Positions 10,428 to 18,519 are shown, counted from the first letter of the stretch. The stretch: DNA of 64,000 nt from Streptococcus infantis (GCF_000963255.1 NZ_JYOV01000022.1:124001-188000), one strand, 5' to 3'. Notes: generated by a model not told the origin, from the sequence alone. Numbers and translations are program-made.

Positions 10428-11057
10428 TTATAATGAACTAAAATCGTATAACTGTGGATAGTGATTGCATTCTGGATTTTTCGGATGACAGATAGCACGA
10501 CCAAAGTAAATCATAGCCTGATGGGCTGCCAACCATTCTTCTGGTGGCAAGACATCCATAACACGTTTTTCGACCTCAAGGGGTGTAGCTGATTTTTTTA
10601 CAATATCGTGGTGTTTACAGATTCGCTCTACGTGAGTATCAACTGCAAAGGCCGGAATACCGAATCCCACGCTCAAAACTACGTTAGCTGTTTTACGACC
10701 AACTCCTGCTAAACTCTCTAATTCTTCTCTAGTCTGAGGGACTTGACCATCAAAATCATCCAGTAGTTGCTGGGCACATTTTTTGAGAAATTTAGCCTTA
10801 TTGCGATAAAGGCCTAGGCGAGAAATATACGAGGCAATCTCACTCTCACTTGCATCTGCCATGGTTTGTGGGGTTGGAAAAGCTGCAAAAAGGCCAGGAG
10901 TAGCCTTGTTGACTGCCGCATCTGTCGTCTGAGCAGACAGCATAACAGCAACCAGAAGTTCAAAATGATTACGAAAATCTAGACTTGGTTTTGCATTTGG
11001 AAAAAGAGCAATGATTTCCTCAATGACATGACGGGCACGTTTCTTGGATAAAACCAT
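10428..11057 (-). CDS. nth: Endonuclease III (DNA glycosylase / AP lyase)
   Basis: 209 aa. It removes oxidised pyrimidines and cleaves the abasic site. The helix-hairpin-helix LAGVGRKTANVVLS contains the catalytic Lys, and AFAVDTHVERIC supplies the catalytic Asp. The C-terminus is odd: the canonical iron-sulfur loop has four Cys in the pattern CX6CX2CX5C, but here only the first two remain (CHPKNPEC) and the rest reads NHYPQLYDF, so the [4Fe-4S] cluster is probably absent. Its ATG directly follows the TAG stop of the preceding YceD-family gene, so the two are coupled. Confidence 0.93.
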   Translation of the reverse strand: MVLSKKRARHVIEEIIALFPNAKPSLDFRNHFELLVAVMLSAQTTDAAVNKATPGLFAAFPTPQTMADASESEIASYISRLGLYRNKAKFLKKCAQQLLDDFDGQVPQTREELESLAGVGRKTANVVLSVGFGIPAFAVDTHVERICKHHDIVKKSATPLEVEKRVMDVLPPEEWLAAHQAMIYFGRAICHPKNPECNHYPQLYDFSSL

Positions 11058-11600
11058 CTATTCGTCTCCATCAAACAGTCCTTGCAAACCTGCAAAAGGA
11101 CTATTTTCTTCTTTCTTGACTGCCTGTTGGGCTTGATACTCTTCCTCAGACATGATTTGCCAGTCATTTCCAGAAACAAATCCCTGACCAGCTTCTTCCT
11201 CAGCTGTTAGGACTTTGATAGGAATATTGAGCAAGATATTATCTGAGACACTTTCAGCCAGGTCGATTTCCCCATTTTCAATCGGTAAAACCAAGTCATC
11301 ATCTAGAACTTCTTGATCCAGTTGATTGGTAGCACCTTCCATAAAGACTTCCGTTACTGGATAAGACTCTTTTAATTCTACAGGTTCCATGCTACGGCTA
11401 GAGGCTAAAACGATTGTATAAGACAATTGATAGTCTAGGAAAAACATAAGGTCTTCGTACTGAACTTTTCCAATAACGACAATATCTTTTACATCTAAAA
11501 TTTCTTGATTACGGGCACGCAAGTCAGCTGCTAAGTCTAAAGTTTGCTCAAAGTGCAAGCCTTCCGGCAACTTACGAATTTCTTGAATATTTAATTTCAT
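11058..11600 (-). CDS. YceD-family (DUF177) protein
   Basis: 180 aa, acidic, no membrane segments. It matches the YceD/DUF177 family in its start (MKLNIQEIRKLPEG), the central YTIVLASSRSMEPVELKE segment that replaces the Cys-containing strand seen in many members, and the DLAESVSDNILLNIPI block. Most Gram-positive members sit next to rpmF; here the partner is nth. YceD proteins have been linked to 23S rRNA accumulation in plants and E. coli, but the molecular role here is unknown. An extended -10 promoter (TGG then TATAAT on the minus strand, 11629-11634) lies 29 bp upstream, and GAGGAAG precedes the ATG. Confidence 0.8.
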   Translation of the reverse strand: MKLNIQEIRKLPEGLHFEQTLDLAADLRARNQEILDVKDIVVIGKVQYEDLMFFLDYQLSYTIVLASSRSMEPVELKESYPVTEVFMEGATNQLDQEVLDDDLVLPIENGEIDLAESVSDNILLNIPIKVLTAEEEAGQGFVSGNDWQIMSEEEYQAQQAVKKEENSPFAGLQGLFDGDE

Positions 11601-11995
11601 ACTTCCTCCATAAAGATTTACTATCTTGATTATACCATGAAAATGCTAGAAGTAAGCCTTCCAAACTTTGAATTTAAAAGTCAGAGTTTTCCATTCCGAA
11701 TGTCGGTGTTCTTATATAATAGAAACTATAATAGAAACAAAATTGGCAGACAGAAAATTTAAAAATGATTCGGAGAACTAGTAGGAATATGAACTTCCTA
11801 ACTCTACTTTTAGCTATAAATAATTGAATTCCGATATTCAAAAGACAATAATGAAGACAGGAAAGATAAAGTAGAAAGGAGTATACTGTAGCCAGCTCTG
11901 CAGTATGATTAACAGTCATTAAATAGAAAACAGTCACCCTTATACAGTGTATCTTATCCCCCCTAGTTCCCTATCTAGCGAAAGGATTGTGTGGC

Positions 11996-12103
11996 ATGAA
12001 TAATAGTTTGGTCGATGGCACCACTTTCCTTATTTTCCTAATACTCCTTACCATTTCATTTTGGTTCAGCATCTGGAAATTAGAAAAACTGATTGCTGAT
12101 TAA
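11996..12103 (+). CDS. Small hydrophobic membrane peptide (35 aa)
   Basis: Begins MNNSLVDGTTF, has one membrane helix (about residues 10-26, rich in Phe, Ile and Leu) and a short tail WKLEKLIAD. AAAGGA stands 8-9 bp before the ATG and a terminator follows 38 bp after the stop, which supports a real gene. I do not recognise it. Its size and shape resemble small type I toxin-like or signalling membrane peptides, but no antisense RNA is evident. The 390 bp upstream (11601-11995) hold the nth-operon promoter, a duplicated TATAATAGAAAC block near 11715-11740 and an imperfect hairpin near 11883-11907, but no other gene I can support. Confidence 0.45.
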   Translation: MNNSLVDGTTFLIFLILLTISFWFSIWKLEKLIAD

Positions 12104-12140
12104 CAATCGAAGTTCAAAACCTTAAAAATCTATTGCTTCT

Positions 12141-12180
12141 AAGGGTTTAGTTCTGTTATTGATAGAGCTAAATCCTTTTT
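12141..12180 (+). terminator. Terminator after the small membrane peptide
   Basis: Stem GGTTTAG / CTAAATCC-type pairing around a 17-base loop, followed by TTTTTGTTTT. Confidence 0.65.
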
Positions 12181-12213
12181 GTTTTATATGATTGATTTTT
12201 TGATATATTTACT

Positions 12214-12242
12214 ATGACATTTTTTGTTTTTGGTGCTATACT
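12214..12242 (+). promoter_or_regulatory. Promoter of the immunity-like gene
   Basis: ATGACA (12214-12219) and TATACT (12237-12242) are 17 bp apart, with TG one base before the -10 box. Confidence 0.65.
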
Positions 12243-12278
12243 ATAGACATCAATACATGAGCAAAGGAGGACGCTCAT

Positions 12279-12608
12279 ATGGAAGACAAAGAACTAATCT
12301 TAAAAGCACATCAACTCATTTCCGAGTTAAATAAAGCTTACCAAACTTGCAAACAAGGATTTCCTGATGATATACGCTTGCAACAAAATATTGACGAGCT
12401 ACTCAAACAACTTAAAAAGACAGAGAAACTAGATAACTCTATCTTAGTTGATCTTGAGAAATTTTACCAACATACCAGTCTCTTGATTGGACTTGGCACC
12501 CTTAAACTCAATGAAGAAGCTCGCACAGCTTGGCGAAACTATGACAAGTTCCACTACGATCAAGTCAAACACGTACTGACTCTCTATGGACCTGTTTTTG
12601 GTTTCTAG
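12279..12608 (+). CDS. Small helical protein, possibly bacteriocin immunity (EntA_Immun-like)
   Basis: 109 aa, all-helical, no signal or membrane segment. The profile (LILKAHQLISELNKAYQTC, then a linker, then IDELLKQLKKTEK) resembles the four-helix immunity proteins of class IIa bacteriocins, which sit at the inner membrane face and protect against a pore-forming peptide. The assignment rests on size, helix pattern and partial sequence feel, so it is tentative. GGAGG stands 9 bp before the ATG and it has its own extended -10 promoter. No bacteriocin precursor with a double-glycine leader is visible nearby, so if it is an immunity gene it is an orphan. Confidence 0.6.
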   Translation: MEDKELILKAHQLISELNKAYQTCKQGFPDDIRLQQNIDELLKQLKKTEKLDNSILVDLEKFYQHTSLLIGLGTLKLNEEARTAWRNYDKFHYDQVKHVLTLYGPVFGF

Positions 12609-12632
12609 AAAGATTTGAATTTCTCATTTCTT

Positions 12633-12661
12633 TTGACAAAGTGTTCTAAAAGGTATAAAAT
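12633..12661 (+). promoter_or_regulatory. Promoter of the ABC-F leader
   Basis: Perfect -35 TTGACA (12633-12638), a 17-bp spacer and -10 TAAAAT (12656-12661). The transcript would start near 12668, about 210 nt before the ABC-F gene. Confidence 0.75.
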
Positions 12662-12692
12662 AAACATAATAATTTTCGGAGGTAAGGGAGAC

Positions 12693-12704
12693 ATGAACAA
12701 CTAA
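12693..12704 (+). CDS. Three-codon leader ORF (Met-Asn-Asn-stop) of the ABC-F attenuator
   Basis: ATG AAC AAC TAA, preceded by both GGAGG and AAGGGAG, a far stronger ribosome binding site than a random ATG would have. It ends 7 nt before the first hairpin of the attenuator, so a ribosome paused at its stop codon would reach into that hairpin. Ultra-short leader ORFs of this type control several ABC-F and erm genes through drug-induced stalling. Confidence 0.55.
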   Translation: MNN

Positions 12705-12711
12705 GTCTATC

Positions 12712-12850
12712 AAATAAAGAACCTTTATTTAGTAGATCTTGTTTCTGTCTCTTTTTGTGTGCTCTTTTTTCTGCTGCTTTTTGCAGCCCTTTTAAAAGAG
12801 GATTTTTTGACATAGACAATTGGCTCTACTAGGTAAAGTAGAGCTTTTAT
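12712..12850 (+). promoter_or_regulatory. Transcription attenuator upstream of the ABC-F gene
   Basis: Three mutually exclusive pairings are visible. Hairpin 1: AAATAAAG (12712-12719) with CTTTATTT (12723-12730), loop AAC. Antiterminator: CTTTATTTAGTAGA (12723-12736) with TCTACTAGGTAAAG (12825-12838), 14 pairs including two G-U. Terminator: GCTCTACT (12823-12830) with AGTAGAGC (12837-12844), loop AGGTAA, then TTTTATT. Hairpin 1 frees the terminator; melting it, for example by a ribosome held on the leader ORF, would let the antiterminator form and the ABC-F gene be transcribed. Confidence 0.8.
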
Positions 12851-12880
12851 TATGTATTATCCAAATTTAGAAAGGGAAAC

Positions 12881-14410
12881 ATGATGATAAAAATCAACCA
12901 GCTAACCATCACTCAAAACAAAGACCTACGAGACCTTATTTTCGATTTAAATATTACTATCCAAGACGGAGACAAGGTCGCTATTATCGGCGAAGAAGGA
13001 AATGGAAAATCAACCTTACTTAAAACTTTAATGGGAGAAAGATTAGAGGATTTCACTATCAGGGGCGACATTCAATCTGACCTTCAGTCCTTGGCCTACA
13101 TTCCCCAACATCTCCCTGAAGAATTGAAGAAAAAATCTCTACAGGACTACTTCTTTTTAGAGTCTGCTGATTTGGACTTCAGCATTCTCTACCGTTTAGC
13201 TGAGGAATTGCACTTTGATAGCAGTCGTTTTGCTAGTGACCAAGAGATTGGTAGCCTCTCGGGTGGCGAAGCTTTGAAAATTCAGCTTATCCATGAATTA
13301 TCCAAACCCTTTGAGATTCTATTTTTAGATGAACCTTCAAATGACCTGGACCTTGAGACAGTTGATTGGCTAAAAAGTAAGATTCAGAAGATCAGGCAGA
13401 CCGTTATTTTCATTTCTCATGATGAAGACTTCCTCTCTCAAACTGCAGACACCATTATCCACTTGCGACTAGTCAAGCATCGAAAGGAAGCTGAAACCCT
13501 AGTCGAGCACTTAGACTATGATTGCTATAGTGAACAGAGAAAGGCTAACTTTGCCAGACAAAGCCATCAAGCTGCTAACGATCAGAGAGCCTATGACAAA
13601 ACCATGGAAAAACATCGCCGAGCTAAGCAAAATGTAGAAAATGCACTTCGAGCTACCAAAGACAGTACTGCAGGTCGCCTATTGGCTAAAAAGATGAAAA
13701 ATGTTCTCTCTCAAGAAAAACGCTACGAAAAAGCAGCTCAGTCCATGACCCAAAAGCCACTTGAAGAGGAACAAATCCAACTCTTCTTTTCAGATATAGA
13801 GCCATTAGCTGCTTCAAAAGTCTTGGTTCGACTGGAAAAGGAAAATTTGTCCATTGGTGAGCGTGTTTTGGCTCAGGAGTTACAACTAACTGTCCGTGGT
13901 CAAGAAAAAATCGGCATTATCGGTCCCAATGGCGTTGGCAAATCCACTCTGTTAGCCAAGTTGCAGCAAGTACTAAGCGACAAAAGAGAGATTTCGCTTG
14001 GATTTATGCCACAAGATTACCAAGAAACATTGAATTTGGATCTATCTCCAGTAGAATTTCTTAGCCAAACTGGACACAAAGAGGAATTACAGAAAATCCA
14101 ATCTCACTTAGCTAGTCTCAACTTCAGCTATCCAGAGATGCATCACCATATCCGCTCCTTATCTGGTGGTCAACAAGGTAAACTCCTTCTTTTGAATTTA
14201 GTTCTGCGAAAACCAAACTTTCTCCTTCTGGATGAACCCACACGAAATTTTTCTCCAACTTCTCAACCAGAAATCAGAAAACTCTTTGCCAATTATCCCG
14301 GTGGTCTGGTTACTGTTTCGCATGATCGACGTTTCTTAAAAGAAGTCTGTACGAATATCTATCGTTTGACAGAACATGGTTTGGAAGTCGTTGATTTACA
14401 AGATTTATAA
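12881..14410 (+). CDS. ABC-F family ATPase (ribosome-acting; possible antibiotic resistance factor)
   Basis: 509 aa, two ABC domains and no membrane segments. Domain 1 has Walker A GEEGNGKST (near residue 38), signature LSGGE and Walker B FLDEPSNDLD. Domain 2 has Walker A GPNGVGKST, signature LSGGQ and Walker B LLDEPTRNFSP. Between them lies a charged, helical linker (about residues 205-300) that in this family inserts into the ribosomal E/P-site. ABC-F proteins remodel stalled or drug-bound ribosomes. The altered second Walker B region (RNFSP in place of NHLD) occurs in resistance-type members such as Vga/Lsa/Msr, so a ribosome-protection role is plausible; the drug cannot be told. AAAGGG precedes two in-frame ATGs (12881, 12884). 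It is controlled by a long attenuated leader. Confidence 0.9.
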   Translation: MMIKINQLTITQNKDLRDLIFDLNITIQDGDKVAIIGEEGNGKSTLLKTLMGERLEDFTIRGDIQSDLQSLAYIPQHLPEELKKKSLQDYFFLESADLDFSILYRLAEELHFDSSRFASDQEIGSLSGGEALKIQLIHELSKPFEILFLDEPSNDLDLETVDWLKSKIQKIRQTVIFISHDEDFLSQTADTIIHLRLVKHRKEAETLVEHLDYDCYSEQRKANFARQSHQAANDQRAYDKTMEKHRRAKQNVENALRATKDSTAGRLLAKKMKNVLSQEKRYEKAAQSMTQKPLEEEQIQLFFSDIEPLAASKVLVRLEKENLSIGERVLAQELQLTVRGQEKIGIIGPNGVGKSTLLAKLQQVLSDKREISLGFMPQDYQETLNLDLSPVEFLSQTGHKEELQKIQSHLASLNFSYPEMHHHIRSLSGGQQGKLLLLNLVLRKPNFLLLDEPTRNFSPTSQPEIRKLFANYPGGLVTVSHDRRFLKEVCTNIYRLTEHGLEVVDLQDL

Positions 14411-14424
14411 ATGTAGAAAATCTC

Positions 14425-14457
14425 AAAAATCCAGAGGAAAATCTCTGGATTCTTTTA
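14425..14457. terminator. Terminator between the ABC-F gene and htpX (convergent)
   Basis: A 9-bp stem AATCCAGAG / CTCTGGATT with a 6-base loop, then TCTTTT on the plus strand. It overlaps the last codons of htpX. Confidence 0.8.
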
Positions 14458-15354
14458 CATATGTTGTAAACGCTCAATCCGTTCTGAGATTGGCGGATGA
14501 GTATAGAAGAGTTTTTGCAAACCACCTCGCTTTTGAGGATCATTGATGTAAAGTGCACTGCTAGCATCATCTACATGACGGTTCATTGGTTTACTATTGT
14601 CCAACTTACGCAGAGCATTAATCATCCCTTGAGGATTACGAGTCAACTCCACACTTGAAGCATCTGCTAAAAATTCTCGTTGACGAGAGATGGCTAGTTG
14701 TACCAAAGTTGCTGCTAGGGGAGCCAAAACAATTGCTAGGAGGGAAACAACTAGCATAATAATTTCAAGTCCACCACTATCACGGTCATCACTTCTACGA
14801 CCACGGCCTGCACCACCCCACCACATCATGCGTCCAGCCATACTTGATAAAAGTGTAATGGCACTGGCAAGGGCAACCGCAATAGTAGAAATCCGAATAT
14901 CATAGTTACGAATGTGACTGACTTCATGGCCTATAACCGCTTCTAACTCTTCACGATTCATAACCGCTAAGAGTCCCGAAGTTGCGGCTACAGCTGCATT
15001 TTGAGGATTTGAGCCTGTTGCAAAGGCATTTAAGCTGGCATCATCGATGATGAAGACACGTGGCATAGGAATTTGCGCCACCATAGCCATATCTTCAACA
15101 ACATGATAAAGAGTTGGTGCGGTCTGCTCATTCACCTCACGCGCACCATTCATGCTCATGACTATCTCTGTTGATTGAAAAATCATGGACAAGGCATAGA
15201 TAAAGCCGATAATCAGAGCGATAACTAAGCCACCAAGACCAGACCGCATAAAGAGGTAACCAACTGCATATCCAACCAAAGCCAAAAGTAAAAAGAATAC
15301 TAGTAGTAAAATCCAAGTTCTTCGCTTATTACTCGCGATTTGATCATACAACAT
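14455..15354 (-). CDS. htpX: HtpX, membrane zinc metalloprotease
   Basis: 299 aa from the ATG at 15354, which lies one base past the lemA stop codon; a GTG three codons earlier is less likely. Membrane protease of the M48 family for quality control of membrane proteins. Two N-terminal membrane helices (residues about 15-55) are followed by the zinc motif HEVSH near residue 140, further helices (about 155-215) and the third ligand in REFLAD. It is paired with lemA, as in most streptococci. Confidence 0.95.
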   Translation of the reverse strand: MLYDQIASNKRRTWILLLVFFLLLALVGYAVGYLFMRSGLGGLVIALIIGFIYALSMIFQSTEIVMSMNGAREVNEQTAPTLYHVVEDMAMVAQIPMPRVFIIDDASLNAFATGSNPQNAAVAATSGLLAVMNREELEAVIGHEVSHIRNYDIRISTIAVALASAITLLSSMAGRMMWWGGAGRGRRSDDRDSGGLEIIMLVVSLLAIVLAPLAATLVQLAISRQREFLADASSVELTRNPQGMINALRKLDNSKPMNRHVDDASSALYINDPQKRGGLQKLFYTHPPISERIERLQHM

Positions 15355-15355
15355 C

Positions 15356-15919
15356 CTAGTCACCTAAACCACTAAAATCGACTTTAGGTACTGCCTTTTC
15401 CTCTTCAGGAGTTTGAAGGAAATCAGCCACTTTAAAACCAAAAAGTCCTGCAACTAGGTTGCTTGGGAAAGTCTCCAATTTAACATTATAGTTGCTAACA
15501 ACACTATTGTAGAGTTGGCGAGAGTAAGAAATTTTATTTTCAGTATTGGTCAGCTCTTCTTGCAATTGTGCAAAGTTGCCACTCGCTTTTAGATCTGGAT
15601 AATTTTCTGCAACGGCAAAAATTCCTGAAACCTGGCGTGAAAGGGCATCACTAGCCTTCATAGCTTCTGCTGGTGAAGTTGCAGCAGCTACTTGATTACG
15701 AAGTTCTGCAACTTTTTCAAGCGTTGAACCTTCATACTTTGCATATCCCTTCACGGTCTCAATCAAGTTTGGCAAGAGATCGTTACGACGTTTCAACTGA
15801 ACATCAATCTGACTCCATGCCTCCTTAGTTTGCATACGATTTTTAACTAAACCGTTATAACTAACAATTACGAAAATAACAATAAGAGCAAGAACTCCAA
15901 GAATAATCCAAGTCATCAT
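15356..15919 (-). CDS. lemA: LemA family protein
   Basis: 187 aa. A single N-terminal membrane helix ([20 protein letters not shown]) is followed by a long antiparallel helical domain with the LemA signature around [18 protein letters not shown]. The molecular role of LemA is unknown; the fixed pairing with htpX suggests a joint function in envelope proteostasis. The start is preceded by GAAAGG. It is divergent from rsmG across a 91-bp gap that must hold promoters for both directions. Confidence 0.92.
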   Translation of the reverse strand: MMTWIILGVLALIVIFVIVSYNGLVKNRMQTKEAWSQIDVQLKRRNDLLPNLIETVKGYAKYEGSTLEKVAELRNQVAAATSPAEAMKASDALSRQVSGIFAVAENYPDLKASGNFAQLQEELTNTENKISYSRQLYNSVVSNYNVKLETFPSNLVAGLFGFKVADFLQTPEEEKAVPKVDFSGLGD

Positions 15920-16010
15920 ATAATACCTTTCTTCTTTTAGATTAGTACCAGTATATCAAATTTCCATCTTTTTGTGGTAAAATAAGATGATACTAAAGAA
16001 GGAAACTACT

Positions 16011-16724
16011 ATGAAACCAGAAACATTTTATCAACTGCTAGCTGAACAAAATATCCATCTTTCTGACCAGCAAAAAGTTCAATTTGAGCGTTATTTTGAA
16101 CTCTTAGTCGAGTGGAACGAAAAAATCAACCTGACTGCTATTACAGAAAAAGAAGAAGTCTATCTCAAACACTTCTATGATTCCATCGCTCCTATTTTAC
16201 AGGGATTGATTGAAAACCAGCCCATTAAACTCTTAGATATCGGTGCTGGAGCAGGTTTTCCTAGCCTTCCCATGAAAATTCTCTATCCTCAACTAGAGGT
16301 TACTATTATTGATTCTCTAAATAAACGTATCAACTTTTTGAATCTATTAGCCCAAGAACTAGGTTTAGAAAATGTTCACTTCTATCATGGACGTGCCGAA
16401 GACTTCGCCCAAGATAAGAACTTCCGTGCTCAGTTTGATATCGTTACAGCTCGTGCAGTTGCCCGTATGCAGGTCTTGTCCGAGTTGACTATCCCCTACT
16501 TAAAAGTTGGTGGAAAATTGCTTGCACTAAAGGCTAGCAATGCACCTGAGGAGTTAACTGAAGCTAAAAATGCCCTCAATCTTCTCTTTAGTAAGGTTGA
16601 AGAAAACCTCAGTTACACTCTTCCTAACGGAGACCCTCGCTACATTACTATTGTTGAGAAGAAAAAGGAAACTCCAAACAAATATCCACGTAAGGCTGGC
16701 ATGCCTAACAAACGTCCGCTTTAG
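16011..16724 (+). CDS. rsmG: 16S rRNA (guanine-N7)-methyltransferase RsmG (GidB)
   Basis: 237 aa from the ATG at 16011, which has AAGGAAA in front and gives the family length; an in-frame ATG at 15987 lies too close to a -10 box (TAAAAT, 15978-15983) to be used. It methylates G527 of 16S rRNA (E. coli numbering). The SAM-binding motif [12 protein letters not shown] lies near residue 75, followed by the acidic strand end [10 protein letters not shown] and the TARAVARM motif. The C-terminus is basic ([14 protein letters not shown]). Loss of RsmG in other bacteria gives low-level streptomycin resistance. Confidence 0.96.
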   Translation: MKPETFYQLLAEQNIHLSDQQKVQFERYFELLVEWNEKINLTAITEKEEVYLKHFYDSIAPILQGLIENQPIKLLDIGAGAGFPSLPMKILYPQLEVTIIDSLNKRINFLNLLAQELGLENVHFYHGRAEDFAQDKNFRAQFDIVTARAVARMQVLSELTIPYLKVGGKLLALKASNAPEELTEAKNALNLLFSKVEENLSYTLPNGDPRYITIVEKKKETPNKYPRKAGMPNKRPL

Positions 16725-16750
16725 AAAGATTAAAAAATCTGCAAACTCAT

Positions 16751-17000
16751 ACCTCGCTCTCTCATTTCAAGGCTCGGGAAAAAATGATTTACAAAATCAT
16801 ACCTCGCTTTCCCATTTCAAGGCTCAGGAAAAAATGATTTACAAAATCATACCTCGCTTTCCCATTTCAAGGCTCAGGAAAAAATGATTTACAAAATCAT
16901 ACCTCGCTTTCCCATTTCAAGGTTCAGGAAAAAATGATTTACAAAATCATACCTCGCTATCTCATTTCAAGGCTCAGGAAAAAATGATTTACAAAATCAT
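16751..17000 (+). repeat. Five tandem 50-bp repeats following rsmG
   Basis: Five head-to-tail units of exactly 50 bp begin at 16751, 16801, 16851, 16901 and 16951. Units 2 and 3 are identical and the others differ by one to three bases. Each unit starts ACCTCGCT and ends with the dyad ATGATTT-AC-AAAATCAT preceded by an A-run. Reading frames that cross the array are not credible as genes. Confidence 0.95.
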
Positions 17001-17007
17001 TTTTTTC
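16979..17007 (+). terminator. Terminator made by the last 50-bp unit
   Basis: Only the fifth unit is followed by a T-run: the A-run, then ATGATTT-AC-AAAATCAT, then TTTTTT. It is the likely end of the rsmG transcript; the four earlier copies of the hairpin lack the T-run. Confidence 0.7.
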
Positions 17008-17036
17008 TGCTATACTATCCTAAGCAAAGGTTTTTA

Positions 17037-17162
17037 ATGTCATCCCGTGAGGTGACGAAGGCGCAGATCTATATAAAACTCTTTAAAACTTGATGAAGGA
17101 GTCTTGTTTTAGAGAGGTCTTACTCTGGGAGCCTATTGCTATAAAATAATGGGCTCTTTTTT
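17037..17162 (+). promoter_or_regulatory. PyrR-responsive attenuator upstream of uraA
   Basis: 17037-17061 contains the PyrR-loop motif CCCGTGAGG in a hairpin with the stem GTCA / TGAC and the flank GAAGG, as in the pyr leader at 10.3 kb. The terminator is GAGCCTATT (17129-17137) pairing with AATGGGCTC (17148-17156), followed by TTTTTT. Readthrough when uridine nucleotides are low would switch on uracil uptake. Confidence 0.85.
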
Positions 17163-17184
17163 GATGCCCAAAAGTGAGGTTAAT

Positions 17185-18468
17185 ATGAAACAGGAATCAA
17201 CTGTTGATTTGCTTTTAGACGTTGACCAACGTCCTTCAGCTGGAAAGGGAATTCTTCTTAGCTTCCAGCACGTATTCGCCATGTTTGGTGCTACTATCTT
17301 GGTACCTTTAATCTTGGGAATGCCTGTATCTGTTGCACTTTTTGCATCAGGTGTAGGAACACTCATTTACATGGTTTGTACTGGCTTTAAAGTTCCAGTT
17401 TATCTGGGTTCTTCTTTCGCCTTTATCACAGCCATGTCACTTGCTATGAAAGAAATGGGTGGCGATGTATCTGCCGCTCAAACTGGGGTTATTCTTACAG
17501 GTTTTGTCTATGTCCTTGTTGCTGCAAGTGTTCGCTTTGCAGGTACAAAGTGGATCGACAAACTCTTACCTCCAATCATTATCGGTCCTATGATTATCGT
17601 TATCGGTCTTGGACTTGCTAGTTCAGCTGTTACCAACGCTGGTCTTGTAGCGGACGGAAATTGGAAAAACGCTCTTGTAGCCGTTGTTACTTTCTTGATT
17701 GCTGCCTTTATCAATACAAAAGGAAAAGGCTTCCTACGAATCATCCCATTCCTATTTGCCATTATCGGTGGTTACCTCTTTGCCCTAGCTCTCGGATTGG
17801 TTGATTTCACTCCTGTTCTTGAAGCAAACTGGTTTGAAATCCCTGGTTTCTATCTACCGTTCAATACAGGTGGTGCCTTCAAACAATACGACCTTTACTT
17901 CGGTCCTGAAACAATTGCCATCTTACCAATCGCAATCGTAACCATTTCAGAACATATCGGAGACCACACTGTTCTAGGTCAAATCTGTGGACGCCAATTC
18001 TTGAAAGAACCAGGTCTTCACCGTACTCTTCTTGGTGACGGTATCGCAACTTCTGTTTCTGCCTTCCTTGGTGGACCAGCCAATACAACTTACGGAGAAA
18101 ATACAGGGGTTATCGGTATGACTCGTATCGCTTCTGTCTCAGTTATCCGTAATGCTGCCTTTATTGCAATTGCCCTTAGCTTCCTTGGTAAATTTACTGC
18201 TTTGATTTCAACAATTCCAAATGCTGTACTCGGTGGTATGTCTATCCTTCTTTACGGGGTTATCGCAAGTAACGGTTTGAAAGTCTTGATCAAAGAGCGT
18301 GTTGACTTCGGACAAATGCGTAACCTTATCATCGCTAGTGCTATGTTGGTGCTTGGACTTGGTGGAGCAATCCTTAAACTTGGTCCAGTTACCCTTTCAG
18401 GTACTGCCCTATCAGCTATGACAGGTATCATCCTAAACTTGATCTTGCCATACGAAAACAAAGACTAA
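17185..18468 (+). CDS. uraA: Uracil permease (NCS2 family)
   Basis: 427 aa from the ATG at 17185, which follows GTGAGGT; an in-frame ATG at 17149 falls inside the leader terminator and cannot be the main start. It is a uracil:H+ symporter with about 12-14 helices. Family features include the early QHVFAMFGATILVPL segment and the substrate-loop motif PETIAILPIAIVTISEHIGD, followed by GGPANTTYGENTGV. Together with the PyrR leader this gives salvage uptake regulated with de novo synthesis. It is monocistronic and ends at a strong terminator. The symbol pyrP is also used. Confidence 0.95.
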   Translation: MKQESTVDLLLDVDQRPSAGKGILLSFQHVFAMFGATILVPLILGMPVSVALFASGVGTLIYMVCTGFKVPVYLGSSFAFITAMSLAMKEMGGDVSAAQTGVILTGFVYVLVAASVRFAGTKWIDKLLPPIIIGPMIIVIGLGLASSAVTNAGLVADGNWKNALVAVVTFLIAAFINTKGKGFLRIIPFLFAIIGGYLFALALGLVDFTPVLEANWFEIPGFYLPFNTGGAFKQYDLYFGPETIAILPIAIVTISEHIGDHTVLGQICGRQFLKEPGLHRTLLGDGIATSVSAFLGGPANTTYGENTGVIGMTRIASVSVIRNAAFIAIALSFLGKFTALISTIPNAVLGGMSILLYGVIASNGLKVLIKERVDFGQMRNLIIASAMLVLGLGGAILKLGPVTLSGTALSAMTGIILNLILPYENKD

Positions 18469-18485
18469 TCCATATAGAATCAACA

Positions 18486-18519
18486 AGAGGTCGGGACCAA
18501 AATCCCGACCTCAATTTTT
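18486..18519 (+). terminator. Terminator of uraA
   Basis: A 10-bp stem GAGGTCGGGA / TCCCGACCTC is followed by AATTTTTA. Confidence 0.9.

Noticed and set aside
11674-11937. 87-codon frame rich in Phe/Ile/Tyr on the minus strand
   Set aside because: Low-complexity AT-rich intergenic translation without ribosome binding site or family resemblance.
15978-15989. Leaderless start of rsmG at 15987
   Set aside because: The ATG is only 4 nt past the -10 box, too close for a start, and a normal ribosome binding site and ATG exist at 16011.
16570-16887. 105-codon open frame running from inside rsmG into the 50-bp array
   Set aside because: It overlaps rsmG in another frame and its second half only translates the tandem repeat; no ribosome binding site.
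16751-17000. Tandem array considered as a CRISPR
   Set aside because: Units are contiguous with no unique spacers and no cas genes are in the window.
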